Shown: positions 16,003 to 24,317 of the stretch, one piece after another | Layout: every line of letters begins with the position of its first letter | How positions within the stretch are numbered: position 1 is the first letter of the stretch | Source of the DNA: Opitutaceae bacterium | GTDB lineage: Bacteria; Verrucomicrobiota; Verrucomicrobiia; Opitutales; Opitutaceae | Direction of reading: 5' to 3' | Assembly (NCBI GenBank): GCA_041395105.1 | Contig: JAWLBB010000003.1 | Location: 372,001 to 436,000 of the forward strand | Length of the DNA: 64,000 nucleotides | Position numbers and translations under genes: made by a program | Notes under the pieces: generated by a model | Told to the model about the DNA's origin: nothing | Seen by the model: only the letters and a program-made list of their open reading frames with translations | Database searches by the model: none

Positions 16003-16162
16003 AATTCAGTTACAGACGAAGATTCAACGCTCACTGTGGCACTTTCCCTTAAGAATTACGAATCTTCTTCGCCGCTTTGACGCAGCGGCTGATCGGGGGA
16101 GCGGATGCCCGATCCGTCAGAGGGACAGACCAGTGAAGGTCCGCCCTCGACTGCCGGGAGTC

Positions 16163-17497
16163 CTACCAACCGGAGCGTGTGGTGTGGCGTCGTCCTCTTC
16201 CGCCGCCACCAAAGGAACCCCCGCGGCGATTGGCCGGACGGGACGCGGTCTGAACCGACGGTCGATTTCCACCGGACACCTGGTTCGGGCTTCGACCGCC
16301 GCCGCTCCGCGGCTGGCTGCGTCTCAGCTCGCCCCGGACCGGCGGAACCACCGCAAAGGGATGGGTTTCGTGGACCGGAATGGTCAGACGAATCAGCTTT
16401 TCGATGCTCTGCAGGTAATCGCGCTCCGTGGCGTCGCAAAAAGAGACGGCCAAGCCTTCGCTTCCCGCCCGGGCGGTCCGCCCGATCCGGTGGACATAGG
16501 ATTCCGGCTCGTTGGGAAGTTCAAAGTTGATGACCAGGTCGATGCCCCGCACGTCAATGCCCCGGGCGGCAATATCCGTGGCGATGAGGACCCGGGTCCT
16601 CTGCTGCTTGAAATCCTCGAGTACCCTCTGACGGGCTCCCTGGGACTTCCCGCCATGAATGGCGGCGGCTTCAATCCCGTCCCGGCTCAGCTTCTTGACC
16701 AGTTTGTCCGCCCCGTGCTTGGTCCTCGAGAAGACGAGGACCTGATGGGACGCATGCTCGCCCAGCGTATGGACGAGAAGACGCAGTTTGTCATCCTTTT
16801 CCACGTGATAGACCCGCTGGGTCACCTTCTCCGCCGTGCTCGCGACCGGAGCCACATCCACCCGCTTGGGGGACTTCATGAAGGACTCGGCCAGGCGACG
16901 GATTGCCTCGGGCATGGTGGCGGAAAAGAGCATCGATTGCTGGCCGCCCGGCAACTGTTTCAGGACCCGCTTCACATCCGGGGCAAAACCCATGTCGAGC
17001 ATGCGGTCGGCCTCATCGAGGACGAAGATCTCGACCGCACTCATCGACAGGTGACCCTGTTCGAAGAGATCGAGAAGACGCCCCGGCGTCGCCACCACGA
17101 TGTCAACGCCTTCGCGCAGGGCCCGAACCTGGGGCTGCTGGCCGACCCCTCCGTAAATGACGGCACAGCGCAGATTGGTGAACTGACCGTAGAAACGGAA
17201 ATTCTCCTCCACCTGAAGGGCCAGTTCCCGGGTCGGGGCAAGGATGAGAGCCCGGGGCAGCCCGCGGGTGCGTCGGGCGGTCCGTCCGCCCAGGCGCTGG
17301 AGAATGGGAAGAGCGAACGCGGCAGTCTTGCCGGTTCCGGTCTGGGCGCACCCGATCAGATCCAGGCCGCTCAGAAGAGTCGGAATGGCTCCGGCCTGGA
17401 TCGGCGAAGGATGCGTGTAGCCCCTCTGGTTGAGAGCACGCATGAGCGGCTCGTTCAAACCAAGTGAGAGAAAGGTAATGCTGGTATCTGTATTCAT
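16163..17497 (-). CDS. DEAD-box ATP-dependent RNA helicase (RhlE-like)
   Basis: 444 residues from the ATG at 17497. Motifs in order: Q motif (FLSLGLNEPLMRALNQRGYT HPSPIQ), Walker A CAQTGTGKTAAFALP, PTRELALQ, VVATPGRLLD, VLDEADRMLD (DEAD), SATMP, VLIATDIAARGID and HRIGRTARAG. A basic Arg/Gly-rich tail ends the protein, as in RhlE-type cold-shock helicases that help ribosome assembly and RNA decay. A long 5' interval (17498-17878) separates it from the divergent phosphoesterase gene. Which DEAD subfamily it belongs to is not firmly set. Confidence 0.93.
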   Translation of the reverse strand: MNTDTSITFLSLGLNEPLMRALNQRGYTHPSPIQAGAIPTLLSGLDLIGCAQTGTGKTAAFALPILQRLGGRTARRTRGLPRALILAPTRELALQVEENFRFYGQFTNLRCAVIYGGVGQQPQVRALREGVDIVVATPGRLLDLFEQGHLSMSAVEIFVLDEADRMLDMGFAPDVKRVLKQLPGGQQSMLFSATMPEAIRRLAESFMKSPKRVDVAPVASTAEKVTQRVYHVEKDDKLRLLVHTLGEHASHQVLVFSRTKHGADKLVKKLSRDGIEAAAIHGGKSQGARQRVLEDFKQQRTRVLIATDIAARGIDVRGIDLVINFELPNEPESYVHRIGRTARAGSEGLAVSFCDATERDYLQSIEKLIRLTIPVHETHPFAVVPPVRGELRRSQPRSGGGRSPNQVSGGNRPSVQTASRPANRRGGSFGGGGRGRRHTTRSGW

Positions 17498-17878
17498 ACG
17501 AACTGACAGCGCGGTCTTTCCGGGCGCAAAAAGGCCCGTGAGAACGCACATGATGGATACCCGGTCATGTTTCGGCGCAGCCATGAACTGCCGGCCGGAA
17601 CTCCGGGCGAACTTCTGTTTTTTCTTAGATGAGCTGAAAGACCTCTGAACGGTCACTCATCTGTCAAACGTTCGAAGGAGGTCGTCGACATTGACATCTG
17701 AAACAGAAATCCGCCGTAGACCTGAAAGGGCGGAACGTTTCAGGGACCAACCCACCTGGCAAGCACCATTTTCACATCCGATCCATTCGACCTTCTCGCC
17801 AGAGAAAGGGAAATCATCCCCATTCTTGACTCGGCAACCTCATGAACGTTCTGTTTCGGCCCGACCCTCCTCCCCTCC
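17498..17878. other. Divergent intergenic region (helicase / phosphoesterase)
   Basis: About 380 bases hold the promoters of both flanking genes. TTGACA-like hexamers occur on the plus strand at 17691 and on the minus strand at 17667, but neither has a good -10 at the right spacing. The long 5' leader of the helicase would fit a cold-shock type mRNA, but no recognisable RNA element was found. Confidence 0.3.
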
Positions 17879-18619
17879 ATGCCGATCCTTTTCGTAGCCG
17901 ATATCCACTATGCGCTGAAGCAATTCGACTGGCTGGTCAGCCAGGTGGATAGCTACGAGGCCATCATTATCGGTGGCGATCTCCTCGATCTCAGTTCGGC
18001 CCTCGACTTCGACATACAGATCGTCGTTGTCGAAAAATACCTCCACCAGCTGAGGCAAAAGACGCGTCTCTGCGTCTGCTCGGGCAATCACGACGGCGAT
18101 GCCCGGAATTCAGCGGATGAATCGGTGGCCCAATGGCTGGTTCAGGCGAAGGCGGAGGGACTTCATGTCGACTTCGACCATCTGCGGATCAACGGGACGC
18201 TCATCACCATCTGTCCCTGGTGGGATGGGCCCCATGGTCGAGCCGAGTTGGAAGCCCTGCTCGAAGCCGGATCCCGCGAAGCACGGGAAAAATGGATCTG
18301 GATCCACCACGCCCCTCCGGATGCCTCTCCCGTCAGCTGGACCGGGAAGCGCTTTGTCGGTGATGCCTTCCTGGTTGACTCAATCCGCAGATATCAGCCC
18401 GATCTTGTCCTGTCCGGGCATGTCCACAATGCACCGTTCTACCCGGATGGATCGTGGATTGATCGGATCGGCAAGGCCTGGGTGATGAACCCGGGGCGAC
18501 AAATTGGGGCGGTTCCGGCCTTCATTTCCCTCGATCTTGACGCGATGACCGCCGAATGGATTTCCATTCAGGACCGGGGGGCGCAGGACCTCACATCTCC
18601 TCTGGCGGCAGTGGATTGA
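17879..18619 (+). CDS. Calcineurin-like metallophosphoesterase
   Basis: 246 residues. The dimetal motifs are in order: ADIHYALKQ (D-x-H), IIIGGDLLDL (GD), VCSGNHDGD (GNH[D]), WIHHAPPD (H) and LSGHVHNAPF (GHxH). It is a compact cytoplasmic phosphoesterase of the YfcE-like class with no added domain. The substrate cannot be predicted. It converges on the small cyclic-nucleotide-binding gene and their 3' ends overlap by 29 bases, which could allow mutual interference at the transcript level. Confidence 0.88.
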   Translation: MPILFVADIHYALKQFDWLVSQVDSYEAIIIGGDLLDLSSALDFDIQIVVVEKYLHQLRQKTRLCVCSGNHDGDARNSADESVAQWLVQAKAEGLHVDFDHLRINGTLITICPWWDGPHGRAELEALLEAGSREAREKWIWIHHAPPDASPVSWTGKRFVGDAFLVDSIRRYQPDLVLSGHVHNAPFYPDGSWIDRIGKAWVMNPGRQIGAVPAFISLDLDAMTAEWISIQDRGAQDLTSPLAAVD

Positions 18620-19076
18620 CCTTGCGTGTTCTTGGCTGACGAAGGATGAGGGATTCGAGGACCTGGTCGACCATGCCCAGATGGTCGTGCCCTTCATACT
18701 GCCGTTTCACGTCACCAAGGTAGCCGACAAGATTGTTGACCCGGCGGGCAAGAAGCTCGGAGACATGAAGGTGAAACTCCGGATGTTCCACCAGGAACTG
18801 GCGTGGATCCTCAATCACGAAGAGTCTCGAATCCGCCGCCGCCCGGACATCCGCTGAATGCCCAATGGAGAGGAGAGCGGCGATTTCACCGAAAACCGCT
18901 CCGGGCTCGGTGACATAGTCAATCCGGACATCTCCCTTGGCGACTTCGATTGCACCTTCTATCAGGACAAGAATCCTTCCGGATCGGGCCCCCTCAGCCA
19001 TGATGACTTCGCCGGCCGAGAAGTGGCGGACCTCATGTTCGGCGAAAATCTCGAGTATGGGATTCGTTGACGGCAT
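18591..19076 (-). CDS. Stand-alone cyclic-nucleotide-binding-domain protein
   Basis: 161 residues. The double-psi jelly-roll of the Crp/cNMP family is visible: FSAGEVIMAEGARSGRILVL, the phosphate-binding cassette FGEIAALLS, DVRAAADSRLFVIED. After it comes a helical segment HLHVSELLARRVNNLV with no helix-turn-helix DNA-binding domain. Such proteins sense a nucleotide or are regulatory partners without DNA binding. The gene overlaps the convergent phosphoesterase at its 3' end. The cassette lacks the Arg-Ser pair that binds the cAMP phosphate, so ligand binding is doubtful. Confidence 0.75.
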   Translation of the reverse strand: MPSTNPILEIFAEHEVRHFSAGEVIMAEGARSGRILVLIEGAIEVAKGDVRIDYVTEPGAVFGEIAALLSIGHSADVRAAADSRLFVIEDPRQFLVEHPEFHLHVSELLARRVNNLVGYLGDVKRQYEGHDHLGMVDQVLESLILRQPRTRKVNPLPPEEM

Positions 19077-19145
19077 CTTTAGTCCGGTATGCGGCGGGTT
19101 GCTACCCGACGAGGAAAGTCAGATTGAAGAACCGTGCAAGAAGAC

Positions 19146-19922
19146 TCATCCGCGAACCTTCCTTCCCCGCTCCACCAGCTTGGCGAAGGCCTGGGAGAGA
19201 TAGCCCCCGTCGGATCCGACGGCCAGGAAGTTGAAGCCTTCTGCCGCCAGATTCGAAGTCTGCTCGGGGTCGAGTCCGAGGATGCCGGCTGCCTTGCCCG
19301 CCTTGGTGGCCGCGTCGACCACGCGCGCTTTCGCCGCAAGGAAATCCGGGTGGTTGTACTGTTGCGGGATCCCGAGACTGACGGATAGATCGAGTGGACC
19401 GACGAAAAGGACATCGATGCCTTCGACCGCCGCGATCGCATCGACGTTCTTCAGACCCGTGGCCGTTTCAATCTGCGCGATGACCAGAGTGGCTTCGTGA
19501 CTGCGGGCGAGCCATTCCTCAAAGCAGGCCCCGAACTTCGCCGCCCGGTTGAATTTTGCAACCCCACGCACACCGCGCGGCGGGTAGCGGGAAAAACGAA
19601 CCGCATCGGCCGCCTGTTCTGCTGTCTCGATATAGGGAACCATGACTCCGAGTGCGCCCATGTCGAAGGCTCGCTTGAACAGCTCCTGCCGAAGCTGGGG
19701 GATCCGCACCACCGGAACCGCACCCCGGCCGGTTGCCGCCATCAGGAGTGAGGGCAGCCGGTCCCAGTCGCCCATCCCGTGCTCCAGATCAATCAGAATC
19801 CAGTCGAGACCGGATTGGGCGGCCAGCTCGACCGCGATGGGCGAGCCGGTGTTGAGAAAGGTGCCGATCCGGGTCTTGCGCTCCAGGATCTCGCGTCGAA
19901 AATCAAAGTTGATCGTGTTCAT
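19146..19922 (-). CDS. HpcH/HpaI-family class II aldolase (2-keto-3-deoxy acid-sugar aldolase)
   Basis: 258 residues, the family's usual size. It reads RKTRIGTFLNTGSPIAVELA, then DWILIDLEHGMGD (metal Glu/His region), VPVVRIPQ, GALGVMVPYIETAEQA, YPPRGVRGV, IAQIETATGL (metal-binding Glu) and IDVLFVGPLDLSVSLGI. Enzymes of this family (GarL, RhmA, HpaI) cleave 2-keto-3-deoxy acids to pyruvate plus an aldehyde. The upstream gene is a glucarate-dehydratase-family enzyme on the same strand, which suggests the substrate is a dehydrated aldaric acid, as for GarL. This pairing is an inference from context. Confidence 0.88.
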   Translation of the reverse strand: MNTINFDFRREILERKTRIGTFLNTGSPIAVELAAQSGLDWILIDLEHGMGDWDRLPSLLMAATGRGAVPVVRIPQLRQELFKRAFDMGALGVMVPYIETAEQAADAVRFSRYPPRGVRGVAKFNRAAKFGACFEEWLARSHEATLVIAQIETATGLKNVDAIAAVEGIDVLFVGPLDLSVSLGIPQQYNHPDFLAAKARVVDAATKAGKAAGILGLDPEQTSNLAAEGFNFLAVGSDGGYLSQAFAKLVERGRKVRG

Positions 19923-19957
19923 GGTCGGTCAAAGGAGGGAATTCCGGGAACTTGCGG

Positions 19958-20014
19958 GTAGGAGAGGCTTACGACTCGATAGACCGTCGGATCGAGGCAT
20001 AAAGCCTCTCCTAC
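19958..20014. repeat. REP-like family A, degenerate copy
   Basis: Arms 19958-19980 and 19991-20014 match the palindrome at 6436-6511 (shared GTAGGAGAGGCTT and AAAGCCTCTCCTAC) with a base missing and a few substitutions and a shorter centre. It sits in the gap between the aldolase and dehydratase genes. Confidence 0.7.
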
Positions 20015-20050
20015 ATATTCGGCAGGATAGGACGCATAAGTCATGGTATA

Positions 20051-21337
20051 CTACCAACGTGTTTTCTGGAAGGTCCAACCGGGTTCGATTTTCTGCATCT
20101 CGATGGCGTCGTCACGGGCCGTCAATCCGCACTTTCGGTACTGCTGATGCAATCGCTCCAGCGCCTCCCGGTCCAGTTCCACCCCAAGCCCGGGTCCCTC
20201 CGGCACGTTGACGAATCCGCCGTCGAACTTGAGACGCCCTCCGATGATGACCTCTTCGCTCTGCCAGGGATAATGCGTATCGAGGGCGAAATCGAGATTC
20301 GGGATGAGCGATCCGAGATGAACCATGGCAGCCAGGGAGATACCTGCGTGCGAATTTGAATGCATGGAAACCCCGCGGCCAAAGACCCGGCAGATCCGGG
20401 CCAGCTCGATGCATGGCCGGATCCCTCCCCAGAAATGATGATCACTGAGGATGATATCCTCAGAACCAAGCCGCACACTCGACGGAAGATCCTCGAATGA
20501 GGTGGTGCACATATTGGTGGCGAGCGGTGTTTTCAGGGCTTTCCGGACCTCGGCCATACCCTCCTGGCCGCGAGTCGGGTCCTCGAAGTATTCAAGCACA
20601 CCCTCCAGGGTCTTCCCGATCTCGATGGCTGTGGATACCTTCCAGATGCCATTGGGATCAATTCGCAGGGGCACGTCCGGACCGAAGGCATCCCGCAGGG
20701 CGAGGATCGCATCCCGTTCCTCCGCCGGAGGAACCACCCCGCCCTTGAGCTTGATCGAGGGGAATCCGAAGACCCCGCACATGGCCTTCGCCTGGGCCAC
20801 GATTTCATCCGGAGTCATCGCGACTTTCTGGCGAGCCCCCGCCCAGCCCGTGGCGGCTGGGTCCGTCCCAAAACCAAGTTCCCCTCCTGCTCCAACATGT
20901 TTATAAAAGAGATAGGCGCCAAACGGAACCCGGTCGCGAACCCTTCCGCCAAGAAGATCGCCGAGCGAACGATCCAACTGTTTTCCGGCCAGATCCAGGC
21001 AAGCGACTTCGATCGCACTGAGCACATGAACCAGGACCCGTTGGTCCCAGGGCGCATCACCTCGCTGCCCGACCGTGGTGTGATCATGGCCCGCTTCAAT
21101 CCTGCCGAGCAAAGGACCCATCCTGACGGGATCCGCACCGACCAGACGTCCGCAGGCCCCGTTCAGTGCCGACTCGATGGCCGGCGTACAGGGAGACTCG
21201 CTGATTCCCACCCGGCCGGATTCATCGATCAATTCGAGTATCAGGCGAAGGGCAAATGGCGCATGCAGGCCGGATGCCGCCAGCAGGGGGGGATCGGTCA
21301 GCGCAATGGGAGTAATCTTCCAGGAAGCGATTTTCAT
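20051..21337 (-). CDS. Enolase-superfamily acid-sugar dehydratase, glucarate dehydratase family
   Basis: 428 residues from the ATG at 21337. The glucarate-dehydratase pattern is clear: SIKLKGGVVPPAEERDAI (KxK general base), LRIDPNGIW (metal Asp), EYFEDPTRGQEGM (metal Glu), ATNMCTTSFEDL, IILSDHHFWGGIRPCIELA (metal Asp and neighbouring His) and HSNSHAGISLAAMVHLGS (catalytic His). It should dehydrate an aldarate or aldonate to a 2-keto-3-deoxy acid that the downstream HpaI-type aldolase could cleave. Exact substrate (glucarate, idarate or a relative) is not fixed. It is divergent from the isomerase gene at 21473. Confidence 0.85.
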   Translation of the reverse strand: MKIASWKITPIALTDPPLLAASGLHAPFALRLILELIDESGRVGISESPCTPAIESALNGACGRLVGADPVRMGPLLGRIEAGHDHTTVGQRGDAPWDQRVLVHVLSAIEVACLDLAGKQLDRSLGDLLGGRVRDRVPFGAYLFYKHVGAGGELGFGTDPAATGWAGARQKVAMTPDEIVAQAKAMCGVFGFPSIKLKGGVVPPAEERDAILALRDAFGPDVPLRIDPNGIWKVSTAIEIGKTLEGVLEYFEDPTRGQEGMAEVRKALKTPLATNMCTTSFEDLPSSVRLGSEDIILSDHHFWGGIRPCIELARICRVFGRGVSMHSNSHAGISLAAMVHLGSLIPNLDFALDTHYPWQSEEVIIGGRLKFDGGFVNVPEGPGLGVELDREALERLHQQYRKCGLTARDDAIEMQKIEPGWTFQKTRW

Positions 21338-21416
21338 GGGACGTGGATGACTATTGTGTGGCCCTGGCCAAGTCGATCCCCAATGATCCTGACTCACCAT
21401 AAAGCCGGCCGAATCG

Positions 21417-21429
21417 CGTTAAAATAACG
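21417..21429. promoter_or_regulatory. Small dyad CGTTA-AAA-TAACG in a divergent promoter region
   Basis: A 5-base perfect dyad around AAA, 44 bases before the ATG of the isomerase gene and in the 135-base gap between it and the dehydratase gene. The centre also resembles a -10 element (TAAAAT). It could be an operator shared by both transcription units. Short and unproven. Confidence 0.25.
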
Positions 21430-21472
21430 GTCCCGCCCGACTTCTCCCCTCCGGCTTCATTGTCATCTCCCC

Positions 21473-22306
21473 ATGTTCTCCCCGACCCTCTCCGTCTTCA
21501 CGAAGCCCTGGCAGAGAGACTCCCTCGAGTCCCTGGCCGACCAGATTGCCGCCTGGGGCGTTCAGGGCATCGAATTCCCGGTCCGCAAGGGTTTCCAGGT
21601 CGAACCCGGGAACGCCCTTGACCGCCTGCCCGAGGCCGGGGCGGTTTTTCGGAAACGTGGATTGAGAATCATCAGCGTGGCCACCCATTTCGATGGGTCG
21701 ATGATCCGGTCCTGTGCCGCGGCCGGCGTATCCATTCTTCGGATCATGCTGCCGGTAGATCCGTCGCTCGGCTACCGCGCGTCGGTCGACCGTTTCCAAC
21801 GCACCGCCGATTCCCTGACCCCCCTGCTCCGGGAAACCGGCGTGGTCGTCGGCGTTCAGAATCATGCCGGCAATTTCGTGGGCAGCGCGGTCGGCCTGAT
21901 GGAAGCGATGGCCCCACTCGACCCCGCCTGTTTCCAGGCGGTTCTCGACCTCGGCCACACCGCTCTCGCCGGCGAACCGGAGCCCATCGCCCTTGACCTG
22001 GCCGCTCCACGGCTCGCCATGGTCAACCTGAAGAACGCAGTCCGCCGTGAAACGGGACGCGACCGGACCGGTGCCTCCACCTGGGCGGTCCAGTGGACTG
22101 ATGCCCGATCCGGCTACACCTCCTGGCCCACGGTGGTTCGGGAACTCCGGCGCCGCCGCTTTGAAGGCCCCATCTGCCTGACTGCGGAGTACAAGGACGA
22201 ACGCGGCGATCCCCTGACCGGTCAAGACGTCAATCCACTCATCCGAGCCGATCTCGACTACATCAAATCGCTTTGGCTTGAACCCGAAAAGGAGATCCTC
22301 CAATGA
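21473..22306 (+). CDS. Sugar phosphate isomerase/epimerase (xylose-isomerase-like TIM barrel)
   Basis: 277 residues of the AP_endonuc_2 fold. Visible elements are LADQIAAWGVQGIEFPVRKG, LRIISVATHFDG, VGVQNHAGNFVGSAVGLMEA, a metal-site-like FQAVLDLGHTALAG and a C-terminal GPICLTAEYKDERG where the family usually has a Glu ligand. Family members interconvert keto- and aldo-sugars or epimers; substrate unknown. It is the first gene of a plus-strand pair with the alcohol dehydrogenase gene 102 bases downstream, and is divergent from the dehydratase gene. Confidence 0.78.
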   Translation: MFSPTLSVFTKPWQRDSLESLADQIAAWGVQGIEFPVRKGFQVEPGNALDRLPEAGAVFRKRGLRIISVATHFDGSMIRSCAAAGVSILRIMLPVDPSLGYRASVDRFQRTADSLTPLLRETGVVVGVQNHAGNFVGSAVGLMEAMAPLDPACFQAVLDLGHTALAGEPEPIALDLAAPRLAMVNLKNAVRRETGRDRTGASTWAVQWTDARSGYTSWPTVVRELRRRRFEGPICLTAEYKDERGDPLTGQDVNPLIRADLDYIKSLWLEPEKEILQ

Positions 22307-22326
22307 CCTCGGGCCTCAAGATTGGT

Positions 22327-22380
22327 GCCACTTCGCGGTGTTCTCTGTATCCCGTCGAACGCCGACACAGCGGCCTTGCT
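22327..22380. repeat. REP-like family B, degenerate copy
   Basis: GCCACTTCGCGGTG at 22327 and GCCGACACAGCGGCCTTGCT at 22361 match the copies at 7779-7842 and 10294-10506, but the left hairpin is damaged. It fills the gap between the isomerase and dehydrogenase genes. Confidence 0.5.
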
Positions 22381-22407
22381 TCATCGCAATAAGTTTTTTC
22401 CTCTCTC

Positions 22408-23478
22408 ATGAACTTCCCGACCACTCGAAAGGTCATCGCCGTCCATGGTGATGGACAACTGCGCCGTATTGAGAAGCCGATGCCCGAATTGAAACCGGGC
22501 AGCGTTCTGATTCGGGTCGGTGCTTCCCTCGTCAGCCCGGGAACCGAACTGGGTGGCGGCTGGAGAGCCCTTCGGGCACGCCAGGACAAGCCGGACCCGG
22601 AATTTCTGCCCAAACCGATCGGTTACTCAAATGCCGGTGTGGTGGTTGCCGTCGGTGACGGCGTTTCCAGGTTCGCGCCCGGCGACCGGGTGGCCGCCGT
22701 CGGCGCGGGATTCGCCCAACACGCCGATTTCGCGGTGGTCCCTCATCATCTCGTCGTTCCACTGCCCGACGCCCTCGACTTCGAACAGGGTGCCTACGCC
22801 ATGCTTCTCGCGACCGCCCTGCAGGCCGTCCGTCGCGGCAAGATTGAATTGGGACACTATGCCGCCGTGGCCGGGCTCGGCCTGGTCGGCCAGCTGACCG
22901 GCCGAATGGCGCAACTGGCGGGTGCGTATGTCATCGGTTGGGACATGTTGCCGGCACGACTCGAAGCAGCCCGGGACCTTGGTTTCGATGCCACTCTCCA
23001 GGTCGGAGGCGACGACCTCGTGGCAAAGACCCGAGCGTTCTCCGGGGGTTCCGGCCTCGACCTGGGATTTCTCGCTCTGGGCGGCGACGCGGAGAAGCCG
23101 TTTGACGCGCTCGAGGCCAGCATGAAGATTTCTCCGGATACCCATCCGGAAGGCACCATCGTGGTGGTCGGCGGAGCGAAATTCCCCTACAAGGGGACAT
23201 TGACCAATCTTGATATCCGACGATCGTCGAGGACCGGCCCCGGCTACCACGACCCTGATTGGGAGCATGGGCCCGACTATCCCACCGTTTTCATGCGCTG
23301 GACCACGCGGACAAACCTCGAGCTCTGTCTTCGGCTCGTGGCCGAGGGCAGGATTGACGTCAAACGACTGACCTCGCACCGCGTTCCATTTGAATCGGTT
23401 GAGGAACGAACCAGAGAGATCACCACCGAACCCGATGCCATTCTCGGGATGGTCTTTCAGATGGACGGCAGCGGTTGA
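22408..23478 (+). CDS. Medium-chain alcohol dehydrogenase-like oxidoreductase
   Basis: 356 residues. The GroES-like N-terminal domain includes VLIRVGASLVSPGTELGGG and KPIGYSNAGVVVAVGDGVSR FAPGDRV; the Rossmann part is YAAVAGLGLVGQLTGRMAQL. The usual zinc-ligand Cys and GHE motif are absent (SPGTE replaces the Cys-containing segment), so it is likely a zinc-independent member, as in the threonine-dehydrogenase-like proteins common in sugar loci. It probably oxidises a sugar or sugar acid alcohol. The SDR gene downstream converges with it. Confidence 0.78.
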   Translation: MNFPTTRKVIAVHGDGQLRRIEKPMPELKPGSVLIRVGASLVSPGTELGGGWRALRARQDKPDPEFLPKPIGYSNAGVVVAVGDGVSRFAPGDRVAAVGAGFAQHADFAVVPHHLVVPLPDALDFEQGAYAMLLATALQAVRRGKIELGHYAAVAGLGLVGQLTGRMAQLAGAYVIGWDMLPARLEAARDLGFDATLQVGGDDLVAKTRAFSGGSGLDLGFLALGGDAEKPFDALEASMKISPDTHPEGTIVVVGGAKFPYKGTLTNLDIRRSSRTGPGYHDPDWEHGPDYPTVFMRWTTRTNLELCLRLVAEGRIDVKRLTSHRVPFESVEERTREITTEPDAILGMVFQMDGSG

Positions 23479-23525
23479 ACATCCTGTCCGCTCCCGGAAT
23501 CTCCTCATCGGAGATCACCAGGCAC

Positions 23526-24287
23526 TTACAGAAGGAGCCCCCCGTCGACGGGCAGGGCGTGTCCGGTCACAAAAGACGCGCCGTCGGAACAGAGCCAGAC
23601 CACGGCCGCCGCCACCTCCTCCGGAGTCCCGATCCGGCCGATCGGGTGCTTGGCGACGGTGCGCTCAGCCAACGCGGCATCATGGAAAAACGACCGCTCG
23701 GCCATCTCCGTCTGGATGACGGCCGGGCAGACCGCGTTGATGCGAATTCCCTTGTCGGCATATTCCATCGCCGCCGCCTTCGTCAGGCCGATCACCCCAT
23801 GCTTGCTCGCATAGTAAGCCGAGCCGATCCGTCCCCCTTTCAATCCCGCGACCGAAGATATGTTGACGATCGCCCCCCCGCCCGACCGAAGCATCTGTGG
23901 GATCTGGTATTTCATGCAGAGCCAGACACCCTTGAGATTGATGCCCAAGACCTGGTCCCAGACTTCCTCATCATAGTCCGCCGTCGGAACATACGGCGTG
24001 CCCTCGATTCCGGCGTTATTGAATGCAAAATCCAGACGGCCCAAACGCTCAACGCAAACGGCCACCATTCGTTCGACATCCCCCGCCAGCGAGACGTCGG
24101 TCCGGCAGAAGAAAGCCTCCCCTCCGAGCGCCCGAACGAGCTCCACGGTTTCCTCGCCCTCGGCCTCCCGGCGGGCAGCGATGGCGACCGCGCAACCTTC
24201 AGACGCAAACGCGAGCGCTGCGGCCCTCCCAATCCCCGAGCTGCCACCCGTGATCAATACGGTTTTCCCTTTCAATGATTGAGGCAT
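23526..24287 (-). CDS. Short-chain dehydrogenase/reductase (SDR)
   Basis: 253 residues of classical SDR. The cofactor motif is VLITGGSSGIGRAAALAFAS (TGxxxGIG), then FAFNNAGIEG (NNAG), IVNISSVAGLKG with the catalytic Ser, YYASKHGVIGLTKAAAMEYA (YxxxK), and the C-terminal PIGRIGTPEEVAAAVVWLCS with GHALPVDGG. An Ala-Arg-Arg run (AIAARREAEG) after beta-2 suggests NADP preference. Probable substrate is a sugar or sugar acid, from context only. A decayed SDR tail of the same type lies at 33757-33933. Confidence 0.9.
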   Translation of the reverse strand: MPQSLKGKTVLITGGSSGIGRAAALAFASEGCAVAIAARREAEGEETVELVRALGGEAFFCRTDVSLAGDVERMVAVCVERLGRLDFAFNNAGIEGTPYVPTADYDEEVWDQVLGINLKGVWLCMKYQIPQMLRSGGGAIVNISSVAGLKGGRIGSAYYASKHGVIGLTKAAAMEYADKGIRINAVCPAVIQTEMAERSFFHDAALAERTVAKHPIGRIGTPEEVAAAVVWLCSDGASFVTGHALPVDGGLLL

Positions 24288-24317
24288 GAATGTTCAGGGA
24301 TTCGTCCACATCCCTCT

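Noticed and set aside
15677..17467. Long plus-strand frame of ~600 codons
   Set aside because: It runs antisense to the DEAD-box helicase and the copper protein. The helicase motifs on the minus strand are complete.
19105..19130. GACGAGGAAAGTC resembling the conserved GAGGAAAGTC of RNase P RNA
   Set aside because: The rest of the RNase P RNA core (P4 partner strand, downstream conserved loop) is not found nearby, and the available space between the flanking genes is far too short.
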